Source: Sisyra terminalis
Taxonomy: Eukaryota; Arthropoda; Insecta; Neuroptera; Sisyridae
NCBI GenBank assembly: GCA_958496175.1
Contig: OY292276.1
Location: 57,487,080 to 57,551,079, forward strand
Direction of reading: 5' to 3'
Length of the DNA stretch: 64,000 nucleotides
Shown here one piece after another: positions 22,515 through 34,320 of this stretch; positions within the stretch are counted from its first letter, which is position 1; each line of letters opens with the position of its first letter. The notes under the pieces are model-generated. The model made no database searches, had not been told where the DNA came from, and saw only the letters and a list, made by a program, of their open reading frames with translations. The position numbers were made by a program, and so were the translations under genes.

Positions 22515-24790
22515 ATGAACCAGATTTATGTATCGTTAAGCATAAATCAATGTATATCTCAATATCTCAAGTAAGATACGGCATTTTTTGAAAAGGATGA
22601 TATACTAAAAATTTTTATATGATAGATAAAAGATAAATTAAGTTATGGAAGATGAGGATTTGCACATTTGGAATGCAGATCCTTCCGATGTAAAATAGAT
22701 CATTTCTTCAATTGAAATATCCTCATATGAAAACAAGTTAAGGAAAGTGTAAAAAAGCTGGTTTACAAAAGCAAAAACACGTATTTCAAAAATTCCATCG
22801 GATTGTAAATTTCACCACCATCATCACTTTCTATTCAAAAGCCAAGCTTTCCTTAATACCAATGAAAATACCACACAGCAACTGCAGGAAATGTAAAATC
22901 CACAATATCATCGCGAATAAAACTCAATGTTTATTTCTCCTGCATCCACTCCACCCCTCCCAGCCACCCCTTTTTCCAATTCCTTTCCGCGATTCTTTGT
23001 GTCCCGAAAACCGGTGTTCTCTTCTTCGTTTTATCAATCCTCGTCCATACAGTAAATATCACAGACAAACGCAACGTTTTTGTATCCATCATCGTTATAC
23101 CTGGAATCCCGTGACTTTACGTTGCATCCTGTTGGTTTTGCAAGACGACAACTGCATTTATTGTTGCATTTGCAATATTTATCCGACCACCCGTTTTTCC
23201 TTCCCGATCTATTCAATTCTTCAGTGAATGTTTCTCGAAAGAAAAATAAAGATCTAGCGCTTCTTTGTTGGGTTTTTTGTTGATTTTGAACAGCACTTGA
23301 GAAATATGAAAATAATAAAGTAAAAGGTGAGCTTGGAAGATAGCTATTGTTTTAGCTGAGTTTTCCTTGATTGGTCTTACCTTAGTAGCTTCGACTACGG
23401 GAGACCCCCGCGCGGGAGGATGAGTCTTTAATTAACTATCACTTCGGAGAAAACATTCGAGAAATTTTCTTTTAAAAGGCAAAAAAAAAATGGTTAATTT
23501 AATAAAGCTTTTCAAAGCTTTTTAATTTTAAAGTCTGAATAGTTTTTTTTCTGCAGAGCTTTTTTAAGTTTCACCTGATATTATTGACGGGAATATTTTC
23601 CAAGGATTAAACATATTTTTCAATCAAAATATTGAACATTACTACTGTTAAATCTTACGATTGAAACAAAGAGCTTTTTCTCTCATCCTTGCTTGATTTT
23701 TTCTCAAGTATTGTATTTTGTTTGTTATTATTACTTTTGTTATATTCCCCCTTTAAAAATCAAAAGCACTTCATAAAACCTTACGACATATTAAACAAAA
23801 AATATGGAAAAGTTTAATAAAAATATTGTACACATATCCCAACTTCAATGACCTTTCCCTTTGTTCAAAGACAAAGACATCCCTTATCAGACATATAACG
23901 GCAAAAGGGATGAGATTAAATTCAATAAATTGTTAATAATTTGAATCAAATAAAAAATAATCTCCGACTTGTTTTCATTTTTTATTACTCTTTTATATTT
24001 TGGTTGAATTTTCCAGTTTCAACTGCATTTATTTTATTTTTTTGTGGATTTAATTGATCAAAGCTATGAGCTTAACTAAGCTTTCTAGATTTGGAATGAG
24101 TTTAACGTTTTTGATTGGAAGAGAAAGGAGCTTAACTGTTTAGATTATTCCTTTGAAATAGAAATAATTTCCATTGAGAAAACAAAAATAAGTTAGTGTT
24201 GAATATATTAAGCTTAATTCATATAGTATGTACCATTGAAAACCTTCAATTTCTATGATGAAAAATATAAGCTTTTCAGGTTGAAATTTTATATCAAAAA
24301 CTGCATTTAATTCAATGCGTTGGTGGAAATTTTCAGATTTATTTAAACGTAAACAATTTGACATGAAATAAATGCACCTCTGGCCCGTAACGAGTTGCAT
24401 AGCTATTGTGCAATTAAAGAAGCTTTTTACAATGGAAAATTTCCGTGAAAAGATATAAAAATAGATACGCAAATAAAAGAAAAAATCATTTAGGTAAAAA
24501 AAATGAGAATTGGAGAAAAACGATGCCGAAATGTTGATGCATGAAAAAAGCAAATCATACAGCTGTCAAGTACAAACGGATGCTTCATTATTACAGAAAA
24601 TAAATTCGGTATTTGTTCCAGGATAAGCAGGACAAATGAAATAGATTCAGGATAAATTCTCTGTTTTTCGACACAAAAAAAGTATGTTTTAAAATTTGAC
24701 ATTGGAAATGAAATTGCATTTTAAAGTTTTAAAATTTTCCTATTTTCCTTATAAAATCCGCCTCCACCTCCCCCAATTTTAAGCCACCAG
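22515..24790. other. unassigned sequence with a GC-richer island
   Basis: From 22860 to 23240 the sequence is notably richer in G and C (catccactccacccctccca, cccgaaaaccggtgttctct) and opens chance frames of up to 121 codons with no recognisable domain. A 10-bp GC palindrome, cccgcgcggg, lies at 23407-23416. The rest is AT-rich and featureless to me. Confidence 0.35.
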
Positions 24791-25190
24791 AATCACAAGC
24801 TTGCAAATTTAAACTTTAAAGTTTATAATTGAATGCGAAAAAAAAACAGAAAGATAAAGTTGGACAGTTAAAAAGCTGTCTTTGATCGAAATTTATTTTT
24901 TTGTTATATTTTGGAAAAAGAAGCACGAATTGAATGAAAAATGAGTTTCAAAAAAAGCGTTATACTAACTTTAAATTTTCAATTGGCAACGAAAAAAAAT
25001 ATGGCAAAGTTATCTAAGGCTAGTACAGGAAAATCATCATTGAATTGTTGCAGAAAATTTTACATTTTATACCAATTTCTGTGAATTTATTTCGTTATAA
25101 TTTCCCTAAATGAAAAAGAATAAGCAAACCTTGAAAACTTTTTATTTATTTTTCTTTGGAGAAGTTAAAGAAAAATTGATTTGGCTATTG
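24791..25190 (+). repeat. dispersed repeat C, copy 1
   Basis: This copy starts tcacaagcttgcaaatttaa and contains gtttataattgaatgcgaaa, cgaaatttatttttttgtta and tttctttggagaagttaaag. A second copy in the same orientation is at 29637-30060 and an inverted partial copy at 34045-34320. No coding content or terminal repeats were recognised. Confidence 0.85.
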
Positions 25191-25459
25191 TTAAACTATT
25201 CAAATATTAAAAAAAACATAATTTTCAGGAATGAAAAGAATATACAACAATCGCTGCAACTTTCTTCTCTCAAGAGCTTTATAACTTCCACCAAAGTTAA
25301 GAACATCATAAACTGCCCAAAAACCAAAAAAAAAAAAAAAATCAGGAGTCAATTTTATCATTCAACTCTTTTAAAAAACTTTCTTCACAAAACTCTTGTC
25401 CATGTTCCAACCATCTACATGTAACAAACCTTTCTTACTTTCCGAAAGCATAGAAAAAC

Positions 25460-25850
25460 GCTAAAATCACTCTAATAAAAAAAGCCAACATACCTGGAAC
25501 TGATCTTAAAAGCTACCATCCTATCAGTTACCTCATCATACTGTACAAGATCTTTGAAAAATTGCTACTACCCAGTTTGGATTCTGTTCGGGTCATTTAT
25601 ATCCCCAACAATTACATCGAGTTACTGATAAAATATTAAGAACTTACGAAAGAAAATTAGTTTTTCAGAGTTTGGTACGCTGAACTCTTCTACAAATCAT
25701 AAGTCATCCTACCTAATACTACAGAATTCTGCAATGTTGCCTTTCCAATAAAACCTTCAACATCAAATATACCAACACCAGATCACTGGCTAAAAACATT
25801 AACACTGGAGACCCACAGGGAAGTGTTTTAAGTCTGCTTCTCTTACTGAT
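25460..25850 (+). pseudogene. Jockey/CR1-like reverse transcriptase relic
   Basis: The frame near 25490 reads NIPGTDLKSYHPISYLIIL and KIFEKLL, matching the SYRPISLL...KxFEKLL motif at the start of the LINE reverse transcriptase. Further on, in a shifted frame, IKYTNTRSLAKNINTGDPQG and SVLSLLLLLIY (about 25760-25850) match the AGVPQGSVLSPLLF motif. The middle, where the FLDVxxAFDxVWH motif belongs, is shortened and scrambled. The relic stops abruptly at the transposase fragment at 25851. Confidence 0.75.
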
Positions 25851-26131
25851 ATACAGGAGGAAATAAGAAGAGTAGTAACTCAAATTCCAGTACAGATGCT
25901 GGCCGACGCAATGGACTCTTTTCGGATGAGGCTTGATTCCTTTATTTTGGCTCAAGAGGGCCATATGGCCCGTATAGTTTTCAGATCTTGAATTTTGTTT
26001 TACGGAAAAAAATGACATGTATTGTTGAGTATTTTGATGTAATAAAAAAAAATGTTTTTCTCCACTTATTTTGACTGTTCTACCCATTTGAAAAATATGC
26101 GTTATTTCTGACGGGCCCTGTATATTATACA
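25851..26131 (+). pseudogene. C-terminus and terminal repeat of a mariner-like (DUF4817-type) transposase element
   Basis: The frame 25851-25991 reads IQEEIRRVVTQIPVQMLADA, MDSFRMRLDSFI and LAQEGHMARIVFRS, stop. This is the usual ending of insect IS630/mariner-like transposases with a DUF4817 helix-turn-helix (a helix IPxxMLxxVMxSFxxRL, then GHxEHI). The downstream sequence ends in gggccctgtata at 26131, which fits a CAGGG... terminal repeat next to a TA site. The piece just inside the end (gttttacggaaaaaaatg, ttgagtattttgatgYaata) recurs at 33990-34040. The N-terminal and catalytic parts are missing. Confidence 0.65.
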
Positions 26132-26339
26132 AGTGATCATTTTACGTTTTCAGGAATTACAGTGACCATATTTACAAACGACTTAATCTAGGAAGAAAAC
26201 CAAAGAGGGATATTATTTTTTCAAATGTACGATAATTAATTTTAGTTTAATGTTAGTAAAAATGGAATTCTTAAAAAAATCCTATATTCAAGAGAGATGA
26301 AAATAACAGAATGGCTTTAGCTGGACCTGATTAGCATAA

Positions 26340-26886
26340 GTATAAACTATGTTATGACTTTATACTCAAAATCAGATTTTTTTTTATTTCATCCTTCTCA
26401 TTATTTTTTTAAAGCTCAAAGTTGAGCTTTTTTCAACATGATCAGTTTTCACAAAAAAAATATATTGTTTTAGAACAATACTATTTTTGTCGTGACATCA
26501 AAAAGGTTTACAATTTGTAACAAAACATTGTACAAAAAATATGCATCTTTAATCGGTATGTGGTTTGCCACAGGACTTAATTAAAAGTCTTAAAAATAAG
26601 TACAAATTATTGAGTATAAACTATGTTATAACTTTATACTCAAAATCAGATTTTTTTTATTTTATCCTTCTCATAATTTTTTTAAAGATCAAAGCTGAGC
26701 TTTTTTCAACATGATCAGTTTTCACAAAAAAAATACATTGTTTTAGAACAATACTATTTTTTTCGTGGCATCAAAAAGGTTTACAATTTGTAACAAAATA
26801 TTGTACAAAAAATATGCATCTTTAATCTGTATGTGGTTTGCCACAGGACTTAATTAAAAATCGTAAAAATAAGTACAAATTATTGA
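26340..26886. repeat. 274-bp perfect-phase tandem duplication
   Basis: Unit 1 (26340-26613) and unit 2 (26614-26886) start gtataaactatgttatRact and end aagtacaaattattga. Only a handful of substitutions separate them, so the duplication is recent compared with the other repeats here. No coding potential. Confidence 0.9.
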
Positions 26887-27381
26887 AAATTCAGACGACC
26901 GCCATTTCATTACTAGTTGTACTAGCCCAGTTTTTTTATATAAAATGTACATATATTGTCCTTTCAAAAAACGCAATATTCATTCTTTGTAAAAAGTAAT
27001 TGTAGTCCACCATGCACAAGTGTAAAATGGACCGACGAAGTTTGGACTTCAAAAGCACTTAAGAAACCGGAAAACACAACAATTTTGACAAAGACAAGAT
27101 AAAGCTTAAAGCTTAAAGCGACAATGATAAAGAATATTTTTATATAACAACCAGATGAGTTATCAAGAAATTTTGAAATGCAAGCTGAAAAAAAATCAAT
27201 TTTCTGGCTAGTACAAAGTGTTTTTTATAATTTTTACTTATTTAGATTACTCTGCATTCTTGCCTGATTGGTTAAAATTAATTAAAAATGCTGCAGTACC
27301 TTTCTTCAAACATTCATTTTCAAAATAAAAATTGAATTTTCTGGATATGCAACATCGGGTCGCTATTTTTCTATCCTTTTA

Positions 27382-29624
27382 GAACATCAGAAAATATCTA
27401 TTGCTCTTACCAACTTCGTCTTTTTTACGGATAAGTTTTGGAAATACTGAATAATATTTTACTTAAAAAATTATTTAAACAATGAATAAAACTTTCTTTT
27501 CAAAAAAAATTTTCAAGGACTATCTCGTAGTGAAATTTCGTGATAATGGGGAATTCTGCTGCCTGAATAAAACTTTTTTTTTTTAATATTCTAATTCCAA
27601 TGATTTGAAGTGTTTTGAGGGAACAACTAAATTACTGAAGATGAGACTAATTAGATGGATAAAGTATATTGACTTATGATTTCTTTATACTACTATTAAT
27701 ATTTATTTAATTTATTTTACAAGTTTTCTTGAATTTGTGATGTTTCATACCAGTCCTATGAACAGATGTATTTGCATCTCTAAGGGCTAGATATTCTGGT
27801 TCTAATAAATAAAATAAAAAATTAAAAACTTATTGTTTGAAATTTTTTAGCTATTTTTAAATTTATTTTAAAAAAAAAGTCTTGAAACAAATCTATTTTT
27901 GAGTTAAATAGTTTAATTCTAAACATAGTTTAATGCTTTAATGCCATCAATTATCCCTTCTTTTTTCATTATTACACTCATTAGAAAAAAAAGAAGTTTT
28001 CAAATTTAAATGGAGTTTGTTTCAATGTAAGCCTTATTGAATAAAAAAAGGAATCTTTATGATTAGAACTCTTCTGTGAATAATGCAGTCTGACCCTACA
28101 AAAACAAATACAACTATTTATTCGGATCGAATTTCAAATTTTAAGTTTTCTTCGAATAGATACCGGCAAAAAATAAATCAATAAAAAAGAATTCAGCCAC
28201 TTTGCAGTTCTAGTACCCTAAGGATATACTTTAATTTGGTAATTCTAATCAAAAATGCAATGCACCCCATTTGTTGATTTCATATAAAATAATCCAAATA
28301 ATAATTCATGATAGTGAAAATAAGACAAAAAAATCTGTAACTTCGCAATTCTAGTACCCTAAAAATTTGCCTTAATTTTTTTATTCTTATCAATCTTATT
28401 AATTCATATGGATAATAACTCAGTGAGCCCCAAACACAGTAGGATTATTGCTAAGTACTGTCCCGAATCAATTGCCATGTTGATGACTTATCTACCATGG
28501 AATACAACAAAAATGCAATTTACTTGCAAAAAATATACTACAATGGATTTTTTTTTAACGTGATTACTGATTAGCTTTTATAATCAAAAGCCCAACTTTG
28601 CCCAAACTTTTAAATCCACGTTTCGTTTTTCCTTTTAAAAAAATGTTTACTTAATATTCTCGAATGTAGACTTTAAAAAAAGCTCGTTTTTCAAAAAAAT
28701 ATTTACCTAATTTTTTATGCCAGACACACTTCAGTAGCAAGTGATACTTTGGGATAAAAGATGAACATCAGAAAATATCTATTGCTTTTAACAACTAAAT
28801 CTTTTTTGGAGATAAGTTTTGGAAATACTGAACAATTTTTTATTTAAAAAATTATTTAAATAAAGAACAAAACTTTCTTTTCAAGAAAATTTTTCAATGG
28901 CAAATTCATAGTGAAATTTCGTGATAATAGATTTGCGCTGCCTAAATAAAACAATTTTTTTTTAATATTCTAATTCCAATTGAAGTGTTTTGAAGGAACA
29001 ACTAAATTACTGAAGATAAGGCTAATTAGATGGATAAAGTATACCGACTTATGATTTCTTTATAATATTATTAATACTTAATTTATATAACAAGTTTTCT
29101 TGAATTTGTGATGTTTCATACCAGCCCGATGAACAGATGATTTTGCATCTCTATAGGATAGATATGTCTTGTTTTGTATTTATATATGGATATATCTGTA
29201 ATATTTTTTGGTTCAAATAAATAAAATAAAAAAAAATATTATTTGGAAGTTTTTAGCTATTTTAAAATTAATTTTAATTAAAGTTTTAAAACAAAAACTC
29301 TTTTTGAGTTAAAAGGTAAAAAATTCCAAATATAGTTTCACATCCCCTCTTTTCCTATTGTTCTACTCTTTGGAAATAATAAAAAATTTCAAATTTAAAT
29401 GGAGTTTGTTTCAATGTAAGCCTTATTGAATAAAAAAAGGAATCTTTATGATTAGAACTCTTCTGTGAATAATGCAGTCTGACCCTACAAAAACAAATAC
29501 AACTATTTATTCGGATCGAATTTCAAATTTTAAGTTTTCTTCGAATAGATACCGGCAAAAAATAAATCAATAAAAAAGAATTCAGCCACTTTGCAGTTCT
29601 AGTATCCTAAGGATTTACTTTAAT
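27382..29624. repeat. direct repeats A1 and A2 flanking segment B
   Basis: Segment A1 (27382-28225) starts gaacatcagaaaatatctat and recurs as A2 at 28763-29624. They share long identical tracts such as caatgtaagccttattgaat and ttcgaatagataccggcaaa. The segment between them (B, 28226-28762) recurs inverted at 33345-33975. The last 200 bases of A1 and A2 are almost identical while the first parts are more diverged, which suggests more than one duplication or gene conversion. Confidence 0.8.
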
Positions 29625-29636
29625 TTGTATTTAATT

Positions 29637-30060
29637 ATATCACAAGCTTGCAAACGTAAACTTTAAAGTTTATAATTGAATGCGAAAAAAGAACAGAAAG
29701 ATAAAGTTGGAAAGTTGAGAAGCTGTCTTTGGTCGAAATTTATTTTTTGTTATATTTTGGAAAAAGAACACGAATTGAATGAAAAATGAGCGTTGACAAA
29801 TGTTTTTTTGTTCAAAAAATGCGTTATACTTACGTTAAATTTTCAATTGGCAACGAAAAAAAAAATAGCAATGTTATCTATGGCTAGTACCGAAAAATCA
29901 ACACTGAATTATTGCAGAAAATTTTACTTTTATTTGTACTAATATCTGTGAATTAATTTCACTTTAATTTCCCTAAATGAAAAAGAATAGGTAAACATTT
30001 ATTTGAAAACTTTTTTATTTTTTTTTCTTTGGAGAAGTTAAAGAAAAAATCAATTTGGCA
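29637..30060 (+). repeat. dispersed repeat C, copy 2
   Basis: A close copy of 24791-25190, from tcacaagcttgcaaacgtaa to gaagttaaagaaaaaatc. It lies directly after A2 and ends a few bases before the pogo-like element at 30074. Confidence 0.85.
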
Positions 30061-30073
30061 TTAGGGTATCAAT

Positions 30074-31042
30074 TAGGGTAGGGTGAGGTTTAAAGGTCCA
30101 ATTTTACTATTCCGTTTTATATTGTGAAAACCAACCCTATTAATTTGAAACGTAAAATGCTAACTAAGCAAACAAATATCCGGCCAGGTTTAATTTAATT
30201 TTTAATGGTATCATCTATATAGAAATTTGTCATTTTACATTTTTTCTAGACCTTGTCGTCTGTTTCTTTTTGCCCCTTAGTAGGGGGCAAAAAGGGACGG
30301 CTAAGGGGCATAAAGGTCCTGTATTTATTTTAAGTATCCGACAGGTGTTATGAATTTGTATCAGTATTTGAATCGTTGAAATATTTCTGGGTTTTCATTT
30401 GGAAAATTTTATTTACAGTCATTTTAAACACAACATAAAACTTTTGTTTCTTTATAATAATATTGTCATCAGTTGTAACATAAGTAATATTTTTTTAAAC
30501 CTTTATCTTAACTTAGATTCATGGTTTCCTAAATTACAATTACAACAAAAGAAGTAAACGAACCCTTGGTTAGAAATACAGTTTTCATGGGTCCATTGCT
30601 TGCAAAGATTGCATTGAATCCAACCTCCACGTGGCTGGGTAAGGAAAAGGTCCACGTGGACCTTTGTACCCCAGTTACGTTTAAGTGTTTTTACTAGGTT
30701 ATAACTATTTTACTATTTAAATTAGCAAAAAACTAATAATAAATCCTGAAAAACCACTAAATCTCGTATACTATTAAATTATGTTTTAGTCTAGCCAAAG
30801 CAAAATTACTGCTGTAAACCGAAAAGAATAATAATTAAAAAATTTTCTTTCGTAAAAATATCGAAGTGCCGTCGTAAATCTTCTATCTATGATATATCTT
30901 AACTGCTAGGGTGGCCTCAAAATGCTTTTTACACTTTCTCATCCTTACTATTATAGTTAAATTAGAGCGATATGCCACTAGTATTTTAGATACTCATGAT
31001 GGACCTTTATACCCGCGGACCTTTAAACCCTACTCTATCCTA
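30074..31042 (-). mobile_element. pogo/Tigger-like DNA element, internally deleted
   Basis: The terminal inverted repeats are about 26 bases: the left end starts tagggtagggtgaggtttaa and the right end, reversed, starts taggatagagtagggtttaa; both continue into aggtcc. The motif AAAGGTCC recurs inside on both strands (about 30092, 30313, an AAGGTCCACGTGGACCTT palindrome at 30646-30663, 30999 and 31017). Such repeats often serve as transposase binding sites. The only coding remnant is a PHD-like zinc finger (listed separately), which some insect pogo-type transposases carry at the C-terminus. At about 970 bases it is too short to encode a transposase. Confidence 0.65.
30503..30655 (-). pseudogene. 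PHD-like zinc finger, C-terminal fragment of a pogo-like transposase
   Basis: The minus-strand frame reads TQPRGGWIQCNLCKQWTHEN and then CISNQGFVYFFCCNCN, and ends LGNHESKLR, stop at 30503-30505. The W-x-Q-C-x2-C-x2-W-x-H-x2-C ... C-x2-C spacing is that of the second half of a PHD finger. In insects such fingers are found at the end of DDE_1 (pogo/CENP-B-like) transposases. The first Cys pair and the catalytic domain are not present. The location within terminal repeats supports a transposon origin rather than a host chromatin gene. Confidence 0.65.
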
Positions 31043-33344
31043 CTGGTACTTCTAATACATTTCTTCAAATTTCCGGGAAGACTTGCTATTTCCTTTTATA
31101 ATTGTAAAAGTTTAGCATATGTTTTAGCCCAGTTTTCGGTAATTGCTTGAAGATAAGATTGGCCACATCATCTGATCCAGATGCCGTATTATTTACTGCT
31201 AACAGTTATTTGATGATTATATGGGTTAATCTTAATATTATCCTTCATTTTGTATCCACTTTTTCTTCTTTCTGTCTCCTTTTTTTGGTGGAATCTTTTA
31301 CCATAGTTTCTTGAGCAGGAATTTTTGGCATATGTTTTGGCTAGTATCTTGGAGGTAAGGCTAGGATTCATAGTGATATTTCAGTTTGTTATCTTCAAGG
31401 TAATATATGAGTAATTTACGTTTTGTTCCATTAATCGCCTTTTTTTTTTCTTTCCATATTTCTGCCAATTTTGATTTATTGTTAATTAATTGTATAAACT
31501 TCTTTTGCCAAGATTTGTATATGGTGAAATTATATTCCCAGCTTTTACACATATTTTTTAAATAGGAACTTTTTCATAAAATCAAGTGTATTTTTTTAGT
31601 CCAGCAGTTGTAGAATTCAGTTAATCCATACCATTTTGGAGGCCTTTTCGGCATCTAATGTTACCCTAAATTTATGGTATTTATTCATTTTTTTGAAGCT
31701 TAACAAATAAATGTGTCAATGCAAACGAATTGATTTATTGTTGACTCATTCCTTCAGAATTTGAACTGATTTGGAGAAAGGTAATAACGTTAATGATTGT
31801 TCCACAAGTTGTAATTAATTTTCGATAGAATTTCTCATTTTTTTTCTGTCATTTTTATTCCAACGACTCTAATCATTAATTTAAAAACTTTTTTTTTCCG
31901 TTAATGTTTCCTTCCTAAGATAAACATTTTAGGTTTTTTCTCAAATAATTAATTCAATGAAAATTTCTACATAAGGTGAAGCTTTCTATGTTCACATTAA
32001 TCAATCAATGTGAACGAGAGCTTTTTTTTCAAAATATATTAAGATTAATTAGATCTTCAAATGAGAACCACAATTAATTTGAAGAAAAAAAAAATGTACA
32101 GTAGATTTTTTATACAATTTTTTTTTTTGGTAATCTCTCATGTAATTTCAAGTTTTGCAAGAAAAGATTTTTTATCTAAGGGATGAAATCTTGTGAGCTT
32201 TATCTAAAAGCTTTTCACTTCATTGTGCCTAGCCTACCTGGCATGATGATAAAATCTTCAGTGTAAATTTCTACGAAATCGAATTGAAAGACGAAATTGT
32301 TTTGTTTCTGACATCCAGATATATTTCATCTAAACTCATTCCAGTCGAAAAATCAAAATCAATTTTCCCGAAATTTGTCACGGCTAAATCCTTCAGACGA
32401 TAACAATTGAACGGTATGGATAAAAATACCCATACAAACCTCCACCATCCGAAAAAAAATAATATGAAAATTCATCACGAGTTTGCCCGGAAAAATCGTG
32501 TGAAAACACGGCCGTAAAGTTGCTTTTATTTGTGCTATACGACACTGATAATCTTGTCGTTCTAATCTTTCAGCATCTGCCGAAAATTCTATATAACGCG
32601 ATTATTTTTCTCATTTATTTTCGAATGTGTCAAAAAAATATTAGGAGACGATTTAAAAAGATTTTTTTCCTGCTCATTTATCATCGTTTTTACTTGGAAA
32701 AAGTTTCAGTCTATTGATAGTGTCATACTTGCGTTTTCCGTATGTGAAAGCTCTCACATGTTTTTGCGGTGCTATTGTGCTTTGAAAGCGCTCCTCAAAA
32801 ATTGAACACTGATTGAGGTAATTTTGTCTCCTTGCTATATGATACACCACTGATGGCTTGTTAAAAGAAAAATATTACTCCTCAATTTCTCGTTGAAATT
32901 TCAAATCTTGAGAAATATTTTTTCGGTTTGTCAATTGGTATATAATGGAAAACTAATGATTTATTCACTTTAAATTCTGCAAGTTAATTTCGAAAGAAAC
33001 ACCAAATTTCTTCGACTAAATCCAACAGAAATTTATCAATTTAAATTTTTGTCTTTTACATCAGTACTAAAATAAAAAACAAAGTTTCAAATATTTTTCT
33101 TCTCGTAGAAAAAATAATTTTTTTTAGCTCTCCATTTTTAATATTTATACATACTTGACAATTTTCGCAACAAATATTTGCAAACTTTCGGCAATGTTAC
33201 GATAGGGAAAAATCGTTGATTCAAATGATTGAATTAGTGAATTTTTTTTAAGGCAATTTTCGAGACGATTCCTCAAAGAAAGTTTCGTTTTCGTCTTGTG
33301 TCAATTTTGCCCGAATATTAAGTGAAGTGGGAAAAGAATTTGAA
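31043..33344. other. unassigned sequence
   Basis: No element was recognised. Two short minus-strand frames (31552-31361, then 31371-31189) are lysine-rich and have no known motif. A small hairpin (GTTCACATT / AATGTGAAC) lies at about 31990-32016. The stretch 32220-32720 is somewhat less AT-rich. Confidence 0.35.
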
Positions 33345-34320
33345 CTTGAACCTTGGCCTTTCTCTGACTCATCTTTTATCCCAAAGTATCACTTGCTACT
33401 GAAGTGTGTCTGGCATAAGAAATTAGGTAAATATTTTTTTGAAAAACGAGCTTTTTTAAAGTCTACAGTCGAGAATATTAAGTTAACATTTTTTTAAAAG
33501 GAAAAACGAAACGTGGATTTAAAAGTTTGGGGCAAAGTTGGGCTTTTGATTATAAAAACTAATCCGTAATCACTTTAAAAAAATTATTGAATTATATTTT
33601 TTGCAAGTAAATTGCATTTTTGTTGTATTCCATGGTAGATAAGGCATCATCATGGCATTTGATTTGGGACAGTACTTAACAGTAGTCCTACTGTGTTTGC
33701 GACTCACTGAATTATTATCCTTAGAATTGATAAAATTGATAAGAATAAAAAAATTGAGGCAAATTTTTAAGGTAGTAAAACTGCCAAGTTGCAAATTTTT
33801 TTTGCTTAATTTTTAACCGGTACCTCTCCAAAGAATATGTAAGGTTCTAAATTCGACTCTTATAAATGATTATATTTGTTTTTGTAGGGCCTGTCTGCGT
33901 TATCACTGAGTTATTATTAAGGTTATTCTATATGAAATCAACAAATGGGGTGCATTGCATTTTTGATTAGAATACATTATTTTGTTTTACGGAAAAAAAT
34001 GGCATGTATTTTTGAGTATTTTGATGCAATAAAAAAATTTTTTATTACTGTCTATAAATCGAAATTTAATTGCCAAATTGATTTTTTCTTTAACTTCTCC
34101 AAAGAAAAAAAAATAAAAAAGTTTTCAAATAAATGTTTACCTATTCTTTTTCATTTAGGGAAATTAAAGTGAAATTAATTCACAGATATTAGTACAAATA
34201 AAAGTAAAATTTTCTGCAATAATTCAGTGTTGATTTTTCGGTACTAGCCATAGATAACATTGCTATTTTTTTTTCGTTGCCAATTGAAAATTTAACGTAA
34301 GTATAACGCATTTTGAAATA
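33345..34320 (-). repeat. inverted copies of repeat segments B and C
   Basis: 33345-33975 is an inverted copy of 28240-28770. For example, atcccaaagtatcacttgct at 33372 matches the reverse of 28737-28756, and aaatggggtgcattgcattt matches the reverse of 28255-28275. 33990-34040 matches the end of the mariner-like element at 26000-26050. 34045-34320 is an inverted copy of repeat C. The order differs from the 28-30 kb locus because segment A is absent. Confidence 0.8.

Noticed and set aside
22862..23227. 121-codon frame in a GC-richer island
   Set aside because: Overlaps open frames in two other phases, has no domain, and shows no start context or partner exon; open length is explained by the base composition.
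23407..23416. GC palindrome cccgcgcggg as a regulatory site
   Set aside because: A single 10-base palindrome with no repeat or context; chance or a simple restriction-type site is enough.
24140..24553. 137-codon minus-strand frame
   Set aside because: Low-complexity, Phe- and Asn-rich translation of AT-rich DNA, no known motif, no neighbouring exon-like frame.
25719..26132. 137-codon minus-strand frame
   Set aside because: It lies antisense to the LINE relic and the transposase tail at 25851-25991, which explain the sequence; the frame itself has no domain.
28418..28545. Peptide shared with the inverted copy at about 33600-33720 (YLPWNTTKMQFTCKKY)
   Set aside because: Nearly all differences between the two copies change amino acids, so there is no sign of protein-level constraint; the conservation is that of a repeat.
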